From NCBI RefSeq assembly GCF_037126465.1, contig NC_088206.1:9213187-9277186 (forward strand): DNA of 64,000 nucleotides, written 5' to 3'. Numbering within the stretch: position 1 is the stretch's first letter; the number at the start of each line of letters is the position of its first letter. The stretch is from Ornithodoros turicata (taxonomy: Eukaryota > Arthropoda > Arachnida > Ixodida > Argasidae). This document shows, piece by piece, positions 21,564 through 32,676 of this stretch. The translations under genes and the position numbers were made by a program. The notes beneath the pieces are model-generated. The model was not told the origin of the DNA, did no database searches, and saw only the letters and a list, made by a program, of their open reading frames with translations.

Positions 21564-22959
21564 CTACAAGGGCACTGATGTCATCGAAGACAGGCGGTGT
21601 CGTAAGTCCGGCTCGACCTCGATTCTGTTCCGCGACTTGGACTTGATGTGCACGAGTGCGGAGAAGGCAACTTCACACAGATAAGTTGTCGGAAAAGGGA
21701 GCAGCAGCTTCAGGGCTTCTCTGACAAGGCAGGATGTTCGGACCGCACTCCGATCCAAAAATCGGCAAGATGGCCTTGCGCGAACTTCAGCTTCAACGAT
21801 GTGTCACATGAAAGTTCAATAAGCGCATCTTCCTCCGATGGCGGCAGATCGGTTTCGAGGTTTTCCTGAATTGGATTCATTATGCAGTTTGTTGTGGAAG
21901 GCAGGGGAGGAAAATATTCCAACAGTCTTTTCCTCAGAGACCGCAAATGGTCCAATATTGCTGAATGCAGGCTTTCTGGCATCTGTTCTTCGGAAGACTC
22001 AAGGAAATGACATAGTCGCGGGAACGAAGCAAATACCTTCTTCTCTGCGCGGCTGGCCCACGCATCGAGCTTCGACCTTGTCGTGCACCTTGAATATCGT
22101 CACTGCCTTCCCCTGGAGGGAGAGGTTCAGTTCGTTCAAGCTTTCGAATATGTCACTGCCCAAGCAGCACAATGTACTGGAAGTCGAGTGCATTAGGGGT
22201 GGACGGTATGTGTCTTATCAATGTTCTCTAGTTTCATGAATCTGTTCAAGGCCTTTCATCTACCCGTCCACCCCTATTGCACTCGACTTTCAGTGCATTT
22301 TGCTGCTTGGGTGAGGTATGCAAGGCTTGCCAACCAAGACGGGTTGAGTAGCAGCTCGCTGAGGTTCGACGATGCGTTCAAGAGAAATATTCGCGCTTCA
22401 TCGCGGAGTTCGTACAGGCGAGCAAGGACTTTCCCTCTGGAAAGCCAGCGCACCTCTGTATGGAGGAGCAGGTGCTTGTGTTCGCTGCCCATTTCATCGC
22501 ACATCCCCGCAAACAGGCGCGAGTTCAGTGGTCGAGCCTTTATAAAGTTAACAATTTTTACAGCTTGTGCGAGGACATCCTTCAGCGCTGAGTGCATGTC
22601 CTTGCACGCTAGCGCCTCTCTGTGTATGCTGCAGTGGGTCCATCTGACCGAAGGCTCAACCTCCTGGGCTCTTGCGACAAGTCCTTTGTGTTTCCCAGAC
22701 ATTGTTGACGCACCATCGGTACTAATACCGACACATTTTCCCCAGGCGATATTATTGTCTTGCAGAAAGCGGTCCAGAGCTTCGAAACAATTCGCCGCTG
22801 TCGTGTTCGTAGGCAAAGCAAAACGATATGACGCACTGTACACATGCTAGCCAGTGCATAACCAGCAACCTCGTCAGCTGCTGCGTGCTTTCGATGCAGC
22901 TTGAGAAACGATTCCGGACTGGTTTCTTTTTCTTGTTTGTATGTGTATGACGCGGACAA
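21564..22959 (-). pseudogene. hAT transposase relic
   Basis: Coding remains in several frames from about 22959 to 21564. The longest clean piece (22843-22274) ends where the 153-bp insertion begins: WLASLAYL runs into the insert and SDIFESLNELNLSLQGK resumes after it. Deleting the insert with one copy of the flanking dinucleotide would restore the phase here. Not functional because the N-terminus is missing and other frameshifts occur. Confidence 0.85.
22159..22311. mobile_element. 153-bp palindromic MITE inside the hAT transposase
   Basis: Arms of about 48 bp starting CCCAAGCAGCA are near-perfect inverted repeats. Flanked by TG on both sides (22157-22158 and 22312-22313). The host transposase reading frame shows the exact empty site, so the borders are secure to within the dinucleotide. 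Confidence 0.85.
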
Positions 22960-23178
22960 ACGCGCATTGCAGGACTTTTCTATTAGAAATTAGAAGCTAG
23001 CCGTTGAAGCATGCTTGTAGTAATTTTGGAAGTTCTGGGTGTTTGGAAATCGGGCTGCATGTACGAGCGCGTGCTTGTGGGGACGAAATTCCCCATTGAA
23101 GCGAGAGATGGTCGCGGACCCCCACGGACACTCTCGCGGACCCCCAGGGGTCCGCGGACCACACTTTGGGAAACACTG

Positions 23179-23226
23179 CTCTAGAAGATCTAGGGCACAT
23201 TCTTCTTCATTGCCCACACTACCAAC
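23179..23226 (+). mobile_element. LINE fragment, middle piece
   Basis: Encodes DLGHILLHCPHYQP between the two hAT insertions. Begins with the hAT duplication CTCTAGAA and ends with the second element's duplication CTACCAAC. Confidence 0.8.
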
Positions 23227-23335
23227 CAGGGATGGCCATTAACTACTTCTACAGTAGTTTAACTATAACTACTAACTACTTCGCCATGGAGTAGTTTAAC
23301 TAGTAGTTCAACTACTTTTCAGGGGAGGTAGTTAA

Positions 23336-26300
23336 AGGGACTGTCGCATCCGGAACCGTGGTTACGAATCCAATACCAATGTGCTCGGTACACTACCACC
23401 GAGCTATTTGCCAAATTTTCTCCTTCCAAAACGGACCGGGTGATGAGGAATCGAATTTAAAAGATCCGGTTTCGTTTTGATCCTCGAAAGCGCCAGCGCC
23501 AACAACATCGCGTGACGCAAGGTCGAATCTGGCTAATCCGCTGTGAAGGACGCTGTCGTCTGCCGCCAAGTCTGGGGCTGCTTTGTTTTTTTCCGGCACG
23601 TCGCCCGTATTCACATGTGACACTTTCTAGTGACTCGGATACTATCGCTACGCTTGCATCCTTCGCGTGGGATGTCGTTTGGAAACCGACGCAGCGTTCC
23701 CGACTCCAGGAAAACTTCCTTCGAAAACCTCGATGTTTGATTTCGCACGCCAAGGATACAGCTACAGCCAGACCACAGACGAAGCGAAAGTTGGAAGCAG
23801 CTACATCACTAGCGGGTATCCAGATGAAGCAAGGAGTGTTCATGCTGTCCGTGTATGCTCCTCGCATTTCACCGATAATGTGTACCTGGATGAGAACATC
23901 ATGGAAGTGCAACTTGGATTGACACAAAAAAGGAACGAATTGAAACTTGACGCCGTTCCGACAGTGCTCCACGAAGAAAGCGAGCCAGCAACTTCGACAG
24001 TAAGTCACAATGTCTATGTAGTTTCCCAATCGGGTCTGTCACTCTTGCGCGTGAGTAACTTAGCAGCAATAGACGAAATCGGTACAACGTAAGGTATCCC
24101 CTAACCTATGATTAATAACTAGCTAAATAAAATACAATAAACAAGTTCAAGTGATGTCATTCATATGAACGTGATTGACTTTTCTCGTTGTCGGACGCGT
24201 TATCATGAAACTTTCACTGTTACTGAACCTGTGACTTTTGTGGAATGTGGTAGACATGATTGGTTTTCATGTGTATTACAGCTGCAGGCAGTTCGACAGG
24301 GTCAAGCGCAAGTGGTACGTATATTACTTAAATACATATAATGTGTTTACAATTTTTGGACACAGAACAATTCGCAAACTATGAACCCCGATCACTAAAA
24401 GGAAGAACTGACGCTGTTTGTGTGCTGTTGTTAGAAACAGGCACTATACAAACAGTACCTCTGTCCGTAACATAAGCGCCATAACCCACTTCCCAGTTAC
24501 CTTTTATCTCTCTGTTTGTGTGCTGTAGGGCGGTGGTTTTTGCAGTTGTCGTAGCGAACTTGAGGTGCACTTTTGACGTTCTGTGTTATAGAAGGACCAG
24601 GTGCTGCTGATCAAGTCCCATCCATCCATGAAACGGCATCAAACAATGTACGTGTGTGCACGGCAATTTCGCTGAGAGACCTGGTTTTTACACTAATGCC
24701 TTTACGACGCCTCTGACAAATTAGGATCTTCCAGAACAGTGCTTTCTTCATCCAAGTTCAAGAAGTAAAGAGAATGACTTCATGGCTTCTACTGACATCT
24801 TACAGCTACATGCCAAGACAAAATAACTTGACAGCAGGAAATGAAAAGAAAAAAAAAAGGTCCGTTTCAGGTCCACCCAAATCTTTGTGCAGAGGCTGAC
24901 AACAACAACGCTATTGTGAGATGATGAATGATGCTGATGCAGCGTTGAGATTAAGCCCTTGTTTCCTTTTTTGCAATGCTATACATTACTGCTGGTTAAA
25001 TGTAAAATGATGCACCTACCTCCAGACATTAAAGGGGCTACCAGAGATGTAGTGTCAATTCAACAGAAAACCTGCATGTTCTACGAGGCACTGTCACATA
25101 AGCATTGGCCAAATTTGCTGTCCTGTGAGCTTTGATAGGATATGCCGTAGATAGTAAGAGGCCTCTTACTGTAAAAGGGAGGTGCATTAATCGAGTAGTG
25201 GGGTCTGAGGCATGATGGCCATTTCAGGATGTACTAACCCTTCTAAAATTTTACACTTGGTTATGCCCAGAGATCGATCCAGATCCCCCCCCAACACCCC
25301 GAGTTTTTTTCCTGTGTACCACTGTTATAATGAAACCGTCCAATTTACTGTCCAATCGTCCCGTTTTCATTGCAATTGAAGTACTTACAAAACTGTTTAT
25401 TTTATTTTTTATTTTTGTGAGTCCCCGCTTCAGATCCCAAGGGACATTGCCAGTGTGGTGCACGCTGATAACTGTCTGTGCATAGCAAATAATAAATATC
25501 TGTGCGTGAAGAGTTGGATGTGGACTTGTGCAATGGCTCTTGAATGGACAACACTCAGTCAACACAAAGATTTATTCACATTTGCGTAACTTATTGCCTG
25601 TCATTATAATAATTATTATAATACATAGACAAGAGGTAATGCTCTGCCAAGGATCTCAAGTTACAGTCTTGAAAGCTGTTTTCAAGACAGTGGTGCTAAA
25701 AAATTGGATCAATGGCAGGTATCAAAATTTGTTTTGCTGTATCAAGGCAGAACAATCTTCCGTGGGAATGACAAATTTTGGACATTCCCAGACAGATGTA
25801 TCACTTACTATGATAATGAGGTGTAACTGTACCATTAGTGAGTTATGAAACGTTACCTGAAATTATTTGACGTGTTATATCCCTCACATGCTATAATACT
25901 GCCAACGATAAGAAGCATTACACTATCATTAAAAGTATAACTGTCACTTATGGCCAGGTAGTTTATTGCTCCTGCCTTTTCCTTTGCACTTCTCGGGATT
26001 ACTGTGGTAACACAGATTATGTTTCACACTTCTCAATTGGAAACTACGCAAGTCTATTATGGTGTAGGTGTGAACAGGAAATGAGGCACACTAAAGATGA
26101 TAGTCCTGATAGGACCAGGATGGAAAAACGTTGGCGAATCATGCGGACGACACACCCAGGTATCTGTCGTCTGTTTTTCGGTCCAAGGAATCTCCAAACT
26201 CAGCTTGTAAACACACAATAAGCAGTGAACCTAACGTAGCTGTTAAAAGAAAGGACACTTTCCTAAACACGTAGCATTGTTAATTTCCTGACAATCATTC

Positions 26301-27201
26301 TAATTCTAACCCGGCCCTTGAGTTGCACAGTTGGTTAGAGCCTTCGTAACTTTCATGGGGCATTCGTCGTGTGTGCAAACAACGACGACAACTACGAAAA
26401 TAAGGATTGCTCGACGTGCCTATCTATCGTGGGCACAGTAGGCGAAGACTGTGATCGTCGCTGCAATACTGCGGTAGATACACCACTAGAAGTTCTGGCC
26501 GATGACAGGGAGCTGGGAACAAAGTGTGATGCGTGCGTGTGGTGCGTGCCGTCATTGCACAACTCTACCACTTCACCAGCACTGCAGCATATAGGTACTC
26601 ATCCAGTTCCTGAGGAACACAGACGCCGCACAAACACTTGGATTGTTTCCTGCGTCGTAGTGTGAATGTCACGGGATTAAGTATTGAGCACTCCGATCAT
26701 GAACGTACCTAAAGCGGTGGTCCTGAGGCTCGTTCTGTTGCGCTAACGCAGCTGCGGCACGTACATCACCAGCGACTTGCAGAATAAGCGGATCCGTCGA
26801 ATATGGGCCGTCATCAAACATGTATATTCGTCACGGGAGCTATTACTAAAGGCATTTGAACAGCACGATTCGCCACTTCCGCGTTCCGAGTCCGCCATCT
26901 CCGTATGTGCCTTCGCCTTCGTCTCCCTGACCTTGCTCATGCAAGCTGCAAGCCGCGGGGACTCCTCTGGCTCGCCGCGTTCTTATTGGTCAGATTCCAT
27001 GTGACGTTGCTAAAGATTCTCAGCAGGGAGTTCCGCTTGACGCCCGCTTCCGTCGTCTGCTGTAGCGCCGCTTACACACGAATTATGCAAAAAGTATTCC
27101 GTCGATCGGAACGGGACTTTCGGAGTCATGGTCAGTGAAGGACGGGGAATCTCATTTCACTGTGGTTTCGGAATCGATCTGTGGTCGATGCGACTGTCCC
27201 T
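23336..27201 (+). mobile_element. 3.9-kb element with partial THAP coding region, inserted at TTAA
   Basis: TIRs AGGGACTGTCGCATC and GATGCGACTGTCCCT, flanked by TTAA (23332-23335 and 27202-27205). The empty site is readable in the 53.4-kb relative (GGTAATTAAAACTACTTC), so the borders are well defined, though TA could equally be the duplicated target. The plus strand at 23667-24000 encodes the C-terminal half of a THAP zinc finger (RVCSSHF ... LKLDAVPTVL), then a GTAAGT donor and possible small exons near 24282-24315 and 24592-24650. A minus-strand open start (MADSERGSGES, about 26895) lies near the right end. No transposase core is recognised. Confidence 0.75.
23667..24001 (+). pseudogene. 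THAP-domain fragment in the nested element
   Basis: The open frame shows CSSHF (the C-x2-H ligands), LDENIMEVQLGLTQKRNELK and AVPTVL, the THAP C-terminal signature. The first two cysteines expected about 40-50 residues upstream are not visible in a joined frame. It ends at a GTAAGT-type donor (about 24000), so it may be an exon. THAP domains bind DNA in P-element transposases and in host proteins derived from them. Confidence 0.65.
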
Positions 27202-27607
27202 TTAAAACTACTTCTTTAACTACTGCAATGCATTTTAACTACATCTATAACTACTTAACGTTGTCCATCATCACCAATCCCATTCTATAGTGTTCTTGGA
27301 CACCTAAATATGAATCACAAGCAGTGATAAAAGTAAAGATTTAGTACACATGCACGGCACAATTGTTCTGCACCTCCGTTCTCATCAAACAAGTAGCTCT
27401 CACGGTAAAAGTCTGAAGCACAATCGTGCCGTTAAGCTTGCAGCAAAATCGGAAGTAGTTGGCGCCTGCAGTAACCTAGACTGTAGTTAACTACTCGAAA
27501 TAGTAGTTTAACTAGTAGTTGCCACTACATTTCTGCAAGTAGTTGATAACTACTTTTTAACTACAATCAGGTAGTTGAACTAGTAGTTTAACTACTGGCC
27601 ATCACTG

Positions 27608-27890
27608 CTACCAACCTTCCAGAACCGCACTCTCCGGGTCTCTTAATCACCTGGACTCTCGCCTCCCCCCCACCCCCACTCCCTCTCAAAATTGCTTGGT
27701 CCCTGGCCAAATCCAGCAAACCAACGCTCTGCCCCTCAAATCTCTCATCACTTTTTTGGACACCATATAGAGCTTCGATCCTTATTGTGAAGGGGCTCAT
27801 TATTTCATTCCCCACATCACCACCAGGAATGGGGTAGAGTATCGCCCCTGGCGATGAAGCTCCCCATTCATCATCTCACACTAAAGTTGT
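27608..27890 (+). mobile_element. LINE 3' end
   Basis: Continues the split LINE: SRTALSGSLNHLDSRL, a noncoding tail with GGCGATGAAGCTCCCCATTC, and a terminal GTTGTTG repeat near 27885. The same tail occurs at about 17788-17850. Confidence 0.75.
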
Positions 27891-27987
27891 TGTTGGTTGA
27901 TTGATATTAAGATTGAAATGAAGGTTGATGAATGCAATGCAGGGCCCCCTTTCGTTTCTCATACTTCTGGTTTCCGTTGCTGCTTCC

Positions 27988-28279
27988 AATAGACCTCTCA
28001 CTGTTTGTAAACAAAATGACGTCATAGTGTTCGACAGCGCCACCAATTTGGTAGAGGTGAACTACGCTCGAAGCTAGGGGCGAACAAGGTCGCGCCCGAA
28101 AGCCACGGTCTTGAGGGGATTACGATAGTCACTGAAAGGGACGCGACCTTCGGTCCTACTTTTCTTTCAATAGGAGGCAGTGAACATTCGTGGAACCCAG
28201 CCCTCTCCTTCCGATTTGTTTCGGTTCCGGTCTGTCTGTAACCAACGCCATGACGACGTTTCCCTGGTAGAGGTCTATT
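27988..28279. mobile_element. MITE with TIR AATAGACCTCT, short copy
   Basis: Inverted ends AATAGACCTCTCAC and GTAGAGGTCTATT. Matches 6609-7187 throughout except for that copy's extra block. Confidence 0.8.
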
Positions 28280-28299
28280 CTCACGTGCAATAAAGCTGA

Positions 28300-29700
28300 C
28301 ATGCAGAGCCACCTATGGGTAAAGTTTCAAGCGCATGGAGCAACGCGTCTCTGACACTGGCGGCGTCGAGCAAAAAATGTCGTATCTTGCCCCACCTTAG
28401 CCTATGTGTCGTCTGAATACCAGACTGATACCAGACAACACATAATGTCCTGAGGATATCCCGCGATCCCATCACGTCTCATCACATGTCGCGTTGAAAC
28501 TCTGTGTGGACGTCCTGTCGATATCTCAACGGGAGTCCATCTGGAATATCGCGAAGTCTGACTATCTTAATGTCCCCAAGTCAACAAGTCTGACTTGGGA
28601 TGTTACTGGATGTCACATGAAGCAATTATTGCGAGAGACAGAAACGCGCGACGGTGCACCACTGCGCAAGTTTGATTTCGGGACCTACTGAATGTCTCGA
28701 ACCAAAAGCAGTAAGAAATCAGACGTCATCTTGACGGTGAGATAATACTAGAAGCAATTCTTCACTTGAGTGCTGCTTGTGTACGTAAACGAATTAAACT
28801 TAGACACGTCACCTTTCATTTTGGCTCAGAGGCACTCTCGACTTTGCTTGGAGGCTTGCAAAACAGACAAGATCATGAGGTAACTTTGCGAATGATCCTG
28901 GGAGAATCCCAATGAAGACTACTGGTGGATGCTAGCATGTTATTGTCTGTGGCCTGGTGGGTACTTCTCTTGAACCACGGCCTGGACTACCCAAATCCCA
29001 CAGCAAGAGGGACTGCACAGAGGACACGCCTCCCTGCCACCATTGTCTCTCCCTCCCTCATTCATCCTTGCCTCTTCTGCCTCCATCGGTGCAGGCTCAC
29101 CGCACCTTCCCCCAACATCATATCCCCACCCCCACCTAGCAAGACAAGCAACATATAATATATCAGTTTTCTCTTAGAAAGGAAAGGCCGATTGCGGCCG
29201 ACCTGTCGCGGGGTAGTACTACTTGCATTACTGCTCCTGGGAAGATTTTAATGCTTTAGCATTACAACCAGCAAGTTGGAAAATCGTGACCGTCTGCCTG
29301 TCGGATGGATGTGTGAAGCCTCAAGTTGAGACATAGGATATGAGAAGAGAAGTAGATAGGAGATTTAGATAGTAGGAGGTGGTGGTCATGAGCGCAGTCA
29401 TGGGGAGGCAAGAGGGAGCCTTTGCCCCCATCCTCTGTCTTCAGCAAGTAAACATTGCCGTTGCAACAGAATCACAAATTAGGATTCCTTTTTTTCTCTC
29501 TACGTTCCAGAAACGTAGTGTTTCTGGCAATGTATAGTTGCGGGCAACTTGACGCGCATAATTAGATGTAGATCCCGTATCGTGAAAACCACCCCACCAA
29601 ACATTCTGCCCTGCCCCCCCCCCCCCCCACACACACACATCGAAAAAAATCCTGGCGGCGCCCGTGGTGGAGCAATGTGGAGGAGGGAAACATTGCTTCA
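28300..29700. other. No gene seen
   Basis: Simple-sequence traces only: a C-run near 29615-29630 and a pyrimidine-rich stretch at 29040-29140. The frames here lack splice or domain support. Confidence 0.4.
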
Positions 29701-29705
29701 AGCAA

Positions 29706-29848
29706 CCCCAGCAACAGCGAATATCCTCTGGCTGTACGAATAGTGTCGTTCGTAACGGGTTCGTACGTCCGATGGATATCTGCGGAATGTCCATCGGACG
29801 TACGAATTCGTTATTCGTGCGTCCAGAGGATATTCGGTGTTGTTGGGG
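29706..29848. repeat. Foldback element with ~60-bp arms
   Basis: CCCCAGCAACAGCGAATATC at the left recurs inverted at the right, with inner repeats of GTCCGATGGA/TCCATCGGAC. It splits a sequence whose right side is a SINE fragment. Confidence 0.8.
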
Positions 29849-29859
29849 AATGTGTGTTG

Positions 29860-29945
29860 GAGATCTCCGGCGCACGTCAAACGAACCCCAGGTGGCCCAA
29901 ATTATCCGCAGTCCCCACCCTGCGGCACGCGCAACATGTCGCCAC
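29860..29945 (+). mobile_element. SINE fragment
   Basis: GCACGTCAAACGAACCCCAG, then GGTGGCCCAAATTATCCG, corresponds to the conserved central segment also seen in the SINE at 47.3 kb (CACGTTAAAGAACCCTCAGG). Confidence 0.6.
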
Positions 29946-30974
29946 ACTGCGCAGACAAACATTACGTGTACCATCACAGCACCATTATTTTATTGATTAT
30001 TTCCGCCGCGTTAATTACATTAATCGTCGTTCAAAATTTTTGCCCTAATCTTTCTATGTGAGCTGTCTGGGCTTGCCCCATACTGAAATTTGGCAATGCA
30101 AGCTTATGGGACTCTTTGGTCCATTATCCCACTTATGTGATGTTTGAAATCGAACATTAAATTTTAGCGCCTGTTTTAGCGCGGAGAAAAAGGAAACGTT
30201 TGTAGTGAAAGTATAGGCACCTCAAGCTTTTGGCTTCATGTTAAACTCATATTTTTTGTACTTATATTGACATGCAAGCAACGGCTCTGCTCGCTCAAGA
30301 ACAGTCAAAACTGTAACGAATCATTTGGAGTTCCCAGATATTAAGCACGTAAATCGTGTATGCCATTTACTCGACAGCGATGAAATTGAACTTCCCACGT
30401 GAAACTCTTCTACCGTCCCAACGTGGGTTCCCAACGAAGGGTTATGAAACGTCTCTTCGCGGACAACGATACGTCCCAGGGACGTCCGCGGGACACGATT
30501 GGACATCCGGATGGTACATGCAATTCTGTCATGATACAGTTATCGGCTCACATGTATGCCATCCTTGACCTGCTGATCGTTGACCACACATTTTCGCGAC
30601 TATTCTTTTCCGAAAGGACAAAACACCCACCACTGCAGTCTCGTAGCTAAAAGGGGAAGAGATAAGGTGCTCGAGCGTACACGGAACAACAGATAAGAAC
30701 GTATTTCGGCATGAGCATGATTTGGAGCCCCGAGTTCGACACCGTGCGACGATAACATTCGGGATCTGTGCACATGCATATACTGGTACATGTCCACTAC
30801 CTACAAATTGCTAAATAAGTTATGTTCCAACGACGTTGATATTTTTTGCCTATCAAATAGAAACGTCAAAAACGTATTGCGTACGTCCTCGTGTACCTTT
30901 ATAACATGCATCTATTGGCAATGCCCAGTCAAGCATTTTGGCTTTTTGCCCAAATTTCCCCACACCTCGAGTGC

Positions 30975-32277
30975 ACGGGCGGTGTTCAAGTCAAACCGGG
31001 ACTTTTCATTTTTCGCAAAAGTAAAATGAACTTACAGGCGAGAAATTAGTTTTAGTTTTCAACGTAATCTCCAGCTGCACTAATGCACTTGTCCCAGCGT
31101 TTCACGAGGGCTTGGATGCAAGCAGCGTGGAAATCCTTACCGGCGCGTAGCAGCCATGATCGGTCCGCATTCTTGACCCCGTCGTCGCAGCTGAAGTGGC
31201 GGCCCCCAAGGAGCGCCTTCAGTGGCCCAAAGAGATGGAAATCACTTGGGGTGAGGTCTGGACTGTAAGGGGGATGTGGCAGCAACTCCCAGCCAAGATC
31301 CTGTAACGTGCGTGTCGTGAGATGCGTGGTATGCGGGCGTGCATTGTCCTGTAGGAGGGGGAGGACTCCTTTGGTGATGAGGCCCGGCCGCTTTTGCTTC
31401 AGCGCCTTATGCACATCCCTGAGAACCTGACGGTAATAGGCACTATTGATGGTGGTACCACAGTGCGGAAAATCAACATGAACAACGCCAGCCTTGTGCC
31501 AGGAAACTGTGGCCATGACCTTACCCGCAGACGGGGTGCTTCGGAACTTCTTGGGAGCTGGCGAGCCACGATGCTTCCACTGTTTTGATGCGCGTTTAGA
31601 CTCAGGAGTGAAATGATGCACCCACGTTTCATCGCACGTAATGATCCGATGAAGGAACGGCTGTCCTTCAGTGTCGAAACTGTACCTTAGCTCTTGGGAG
31701 ATTTCCAGTCTTCTCTGTCGGTCAAACACGGAGAGCTGCCTCGGAACCCAACGGGCACCAACTTTCCGAAACTGTAGGTGTTCATGAATGATAGTGTTCA
31801 ACGTTCCCACAGAAAGGTCCGTCTTTCGAGCCATATTGTCCGTCGGTCGTTGAGGATCAGGCGCTCCACAAGTTGGATGTTCTCAGGAATTCTGACACTG
31901 GGCTCCGAGCCGCCCCGGCCGGGATCGTCCTGCACTGATGTACGGCCATCTCGGAACCGTTTGCACCACTCAAACGCTTTGCTGCGACTAAGTGCATCAT
32001 GGCCATACTGAGCCTGAAGCCTTCTGAATTTCAGATGACTTTACGCCTTGATTCACGAGAAACTTCATGACAATTCGCTGTTCGATATGCATGTGCGCGT
32101 TCACCTCGTTGTCGGCCATCTTGTCCAGCACGTGTCTTCTGGTTTGCACAAACATTGGACCACCACGTGGTGAACGCGGAGGCCTGTCGCGTGTGAAAAT
32201 GACGAAATAGTAGTAGCGCGAGCCATTTGTACGCTCAGGAGACAAAGTCCCGGTTTGACTTTAACACCTCTCGTATA
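30975..32277 (-). mobile_element. Mariner transposon (DD34D), full length but frameshifted
   Basis: TIRs around 30978-31000 and 32243-32272 share GTCAAACCGGGACTTT. The right end is followed by TA and the left flank is less clear. The interior is a single transposase gene on the minus strand with at least two frame breaks. Confidence 0.88.
31052..32118 (-). pseudogene. Mariner transposase, broken
   Basis: Starts MADNEVNAHMHIEQRIVMKF at 32118. After a shift it continues LSRSKAFEWCKRFRDGRTSV (about 31970), the helix-turn-helix region. After a second shift near 31835 a clean 260-codon frame (31834-31052) holds the catalytic half: CDETWVHH, LLQDNARPHT, then SPDLTPSDFHLF with 34 residues between the second and third Asp, the mariner DD34D signature. 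The C-terminus RWDKCISAAGDYVEN is intact. The catalytic triad is preserved but the N-terminal half is frameshifted, so it is inactive as it stands. Confidence 0.93.
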
Positions 32278-32670
32278 ATAGTTATCTACTACATGGCCAA
32301 ACTGTGAAATCAAAGCATTTAACACACATGCAAACTCTGATGAAAGCGCATAACGGGGTTTTACTACTGCATAAAGTTACAAAACAAAAACAAGACCATG
32401 GCATGCATTGTGGACATGCATAAAATATCATGCATGTCGTGTCAGACAAAAAGAAACAGGAAGTCTCAATCCCAGTTTCAGAGCCACTTTACTTATAAGC
32501 ATCATGTTTTCTTTTTCTATTTTCAATGGTGTACTCCGCACGCCTTGAAACAATACTCATTCCACAAGTGAACCAGTACAACTGAAACAAACAGCAAGAG
32601 CTCTTTAGCTCTGTCCTTGGATGAATCAGCAACCGCAGGTCAAAAACAAGCAAGGTGGTCAATAAAAACT

Positions 32671-32676
32671 TTTATT
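32671..32676 (-). terminator. Poly(A) signal, possible end of the Rap1 3' UTR
   Basis: AATAAA on the minus strand, followed within about 15 bases by a T-rich run on that strand. It is the first convincing minus-strand signal downstream of the Rap1 stop (38539), where a donor in the 3' UTR demands another exon. The region 32.7-34.1 kb is repeat-poor and could be that exon. The mariner lies just beyond it. Assignment to Rap1 is inference. Confidence 0.35.

Larger units (their letters stand above)
21289..23178 (-). mobile_element. hAT transposon, ZBED5/Zaphod-like, internally deleted and disrupted
   Basis: TIRs CAGCGTTTCCCAAACTTT and AAGTGTGGTCCGCGG... ending AAACACTG. A perfect 8-bp duplication CTCTAGAA lies at 21281-21288 and 23179-23186. 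The minus-strand transposase relic reads CVGISTDGASTMSGKHKG, then THCSIHREALACKD, then LLLHTEVRWLSRGKVLARL, and ends with the dimerisation segment CEVAFSALVHIKSKSRNR (about 21650). These are hallmarks of the hAT group that gave rise to ZBED5-type host genes. The N-terminal BED finger is missing, frameshifts are present and a 153-bp element interrupts the frame at 22159. Confidence 0.92.
23227..27607. mobile_element. hAT-type element carrying a nested 3.9-kb insertion
   Basis: Termini CAGGGATGGCCA and TGGCCATCACTG, with an 8-bp duplication CTACCAAC at 23219-23226 and 27608-27615. The outer 110 bp (left) and 406 bp (right) match, inverted, the 513-bp MITE at 53368-53880, with many AGTAGTTAACTAC words. 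The 23336-27201 segment is a separate insertion. Confidence 0.88.

Noticed and set aside
22221..22850. 209-codon plus-strand ORF
   Set aside because: Exact antisense shadow of the hAT transposase relic on the minus strand, which shows family motifs.
23390..23425. tRNA-like A box (GCTCGGTGGTAG on the minus strand)
   Set aside because: No matching B box at proper spacing and no cloverleaf. Lies at the edge of the nested element.
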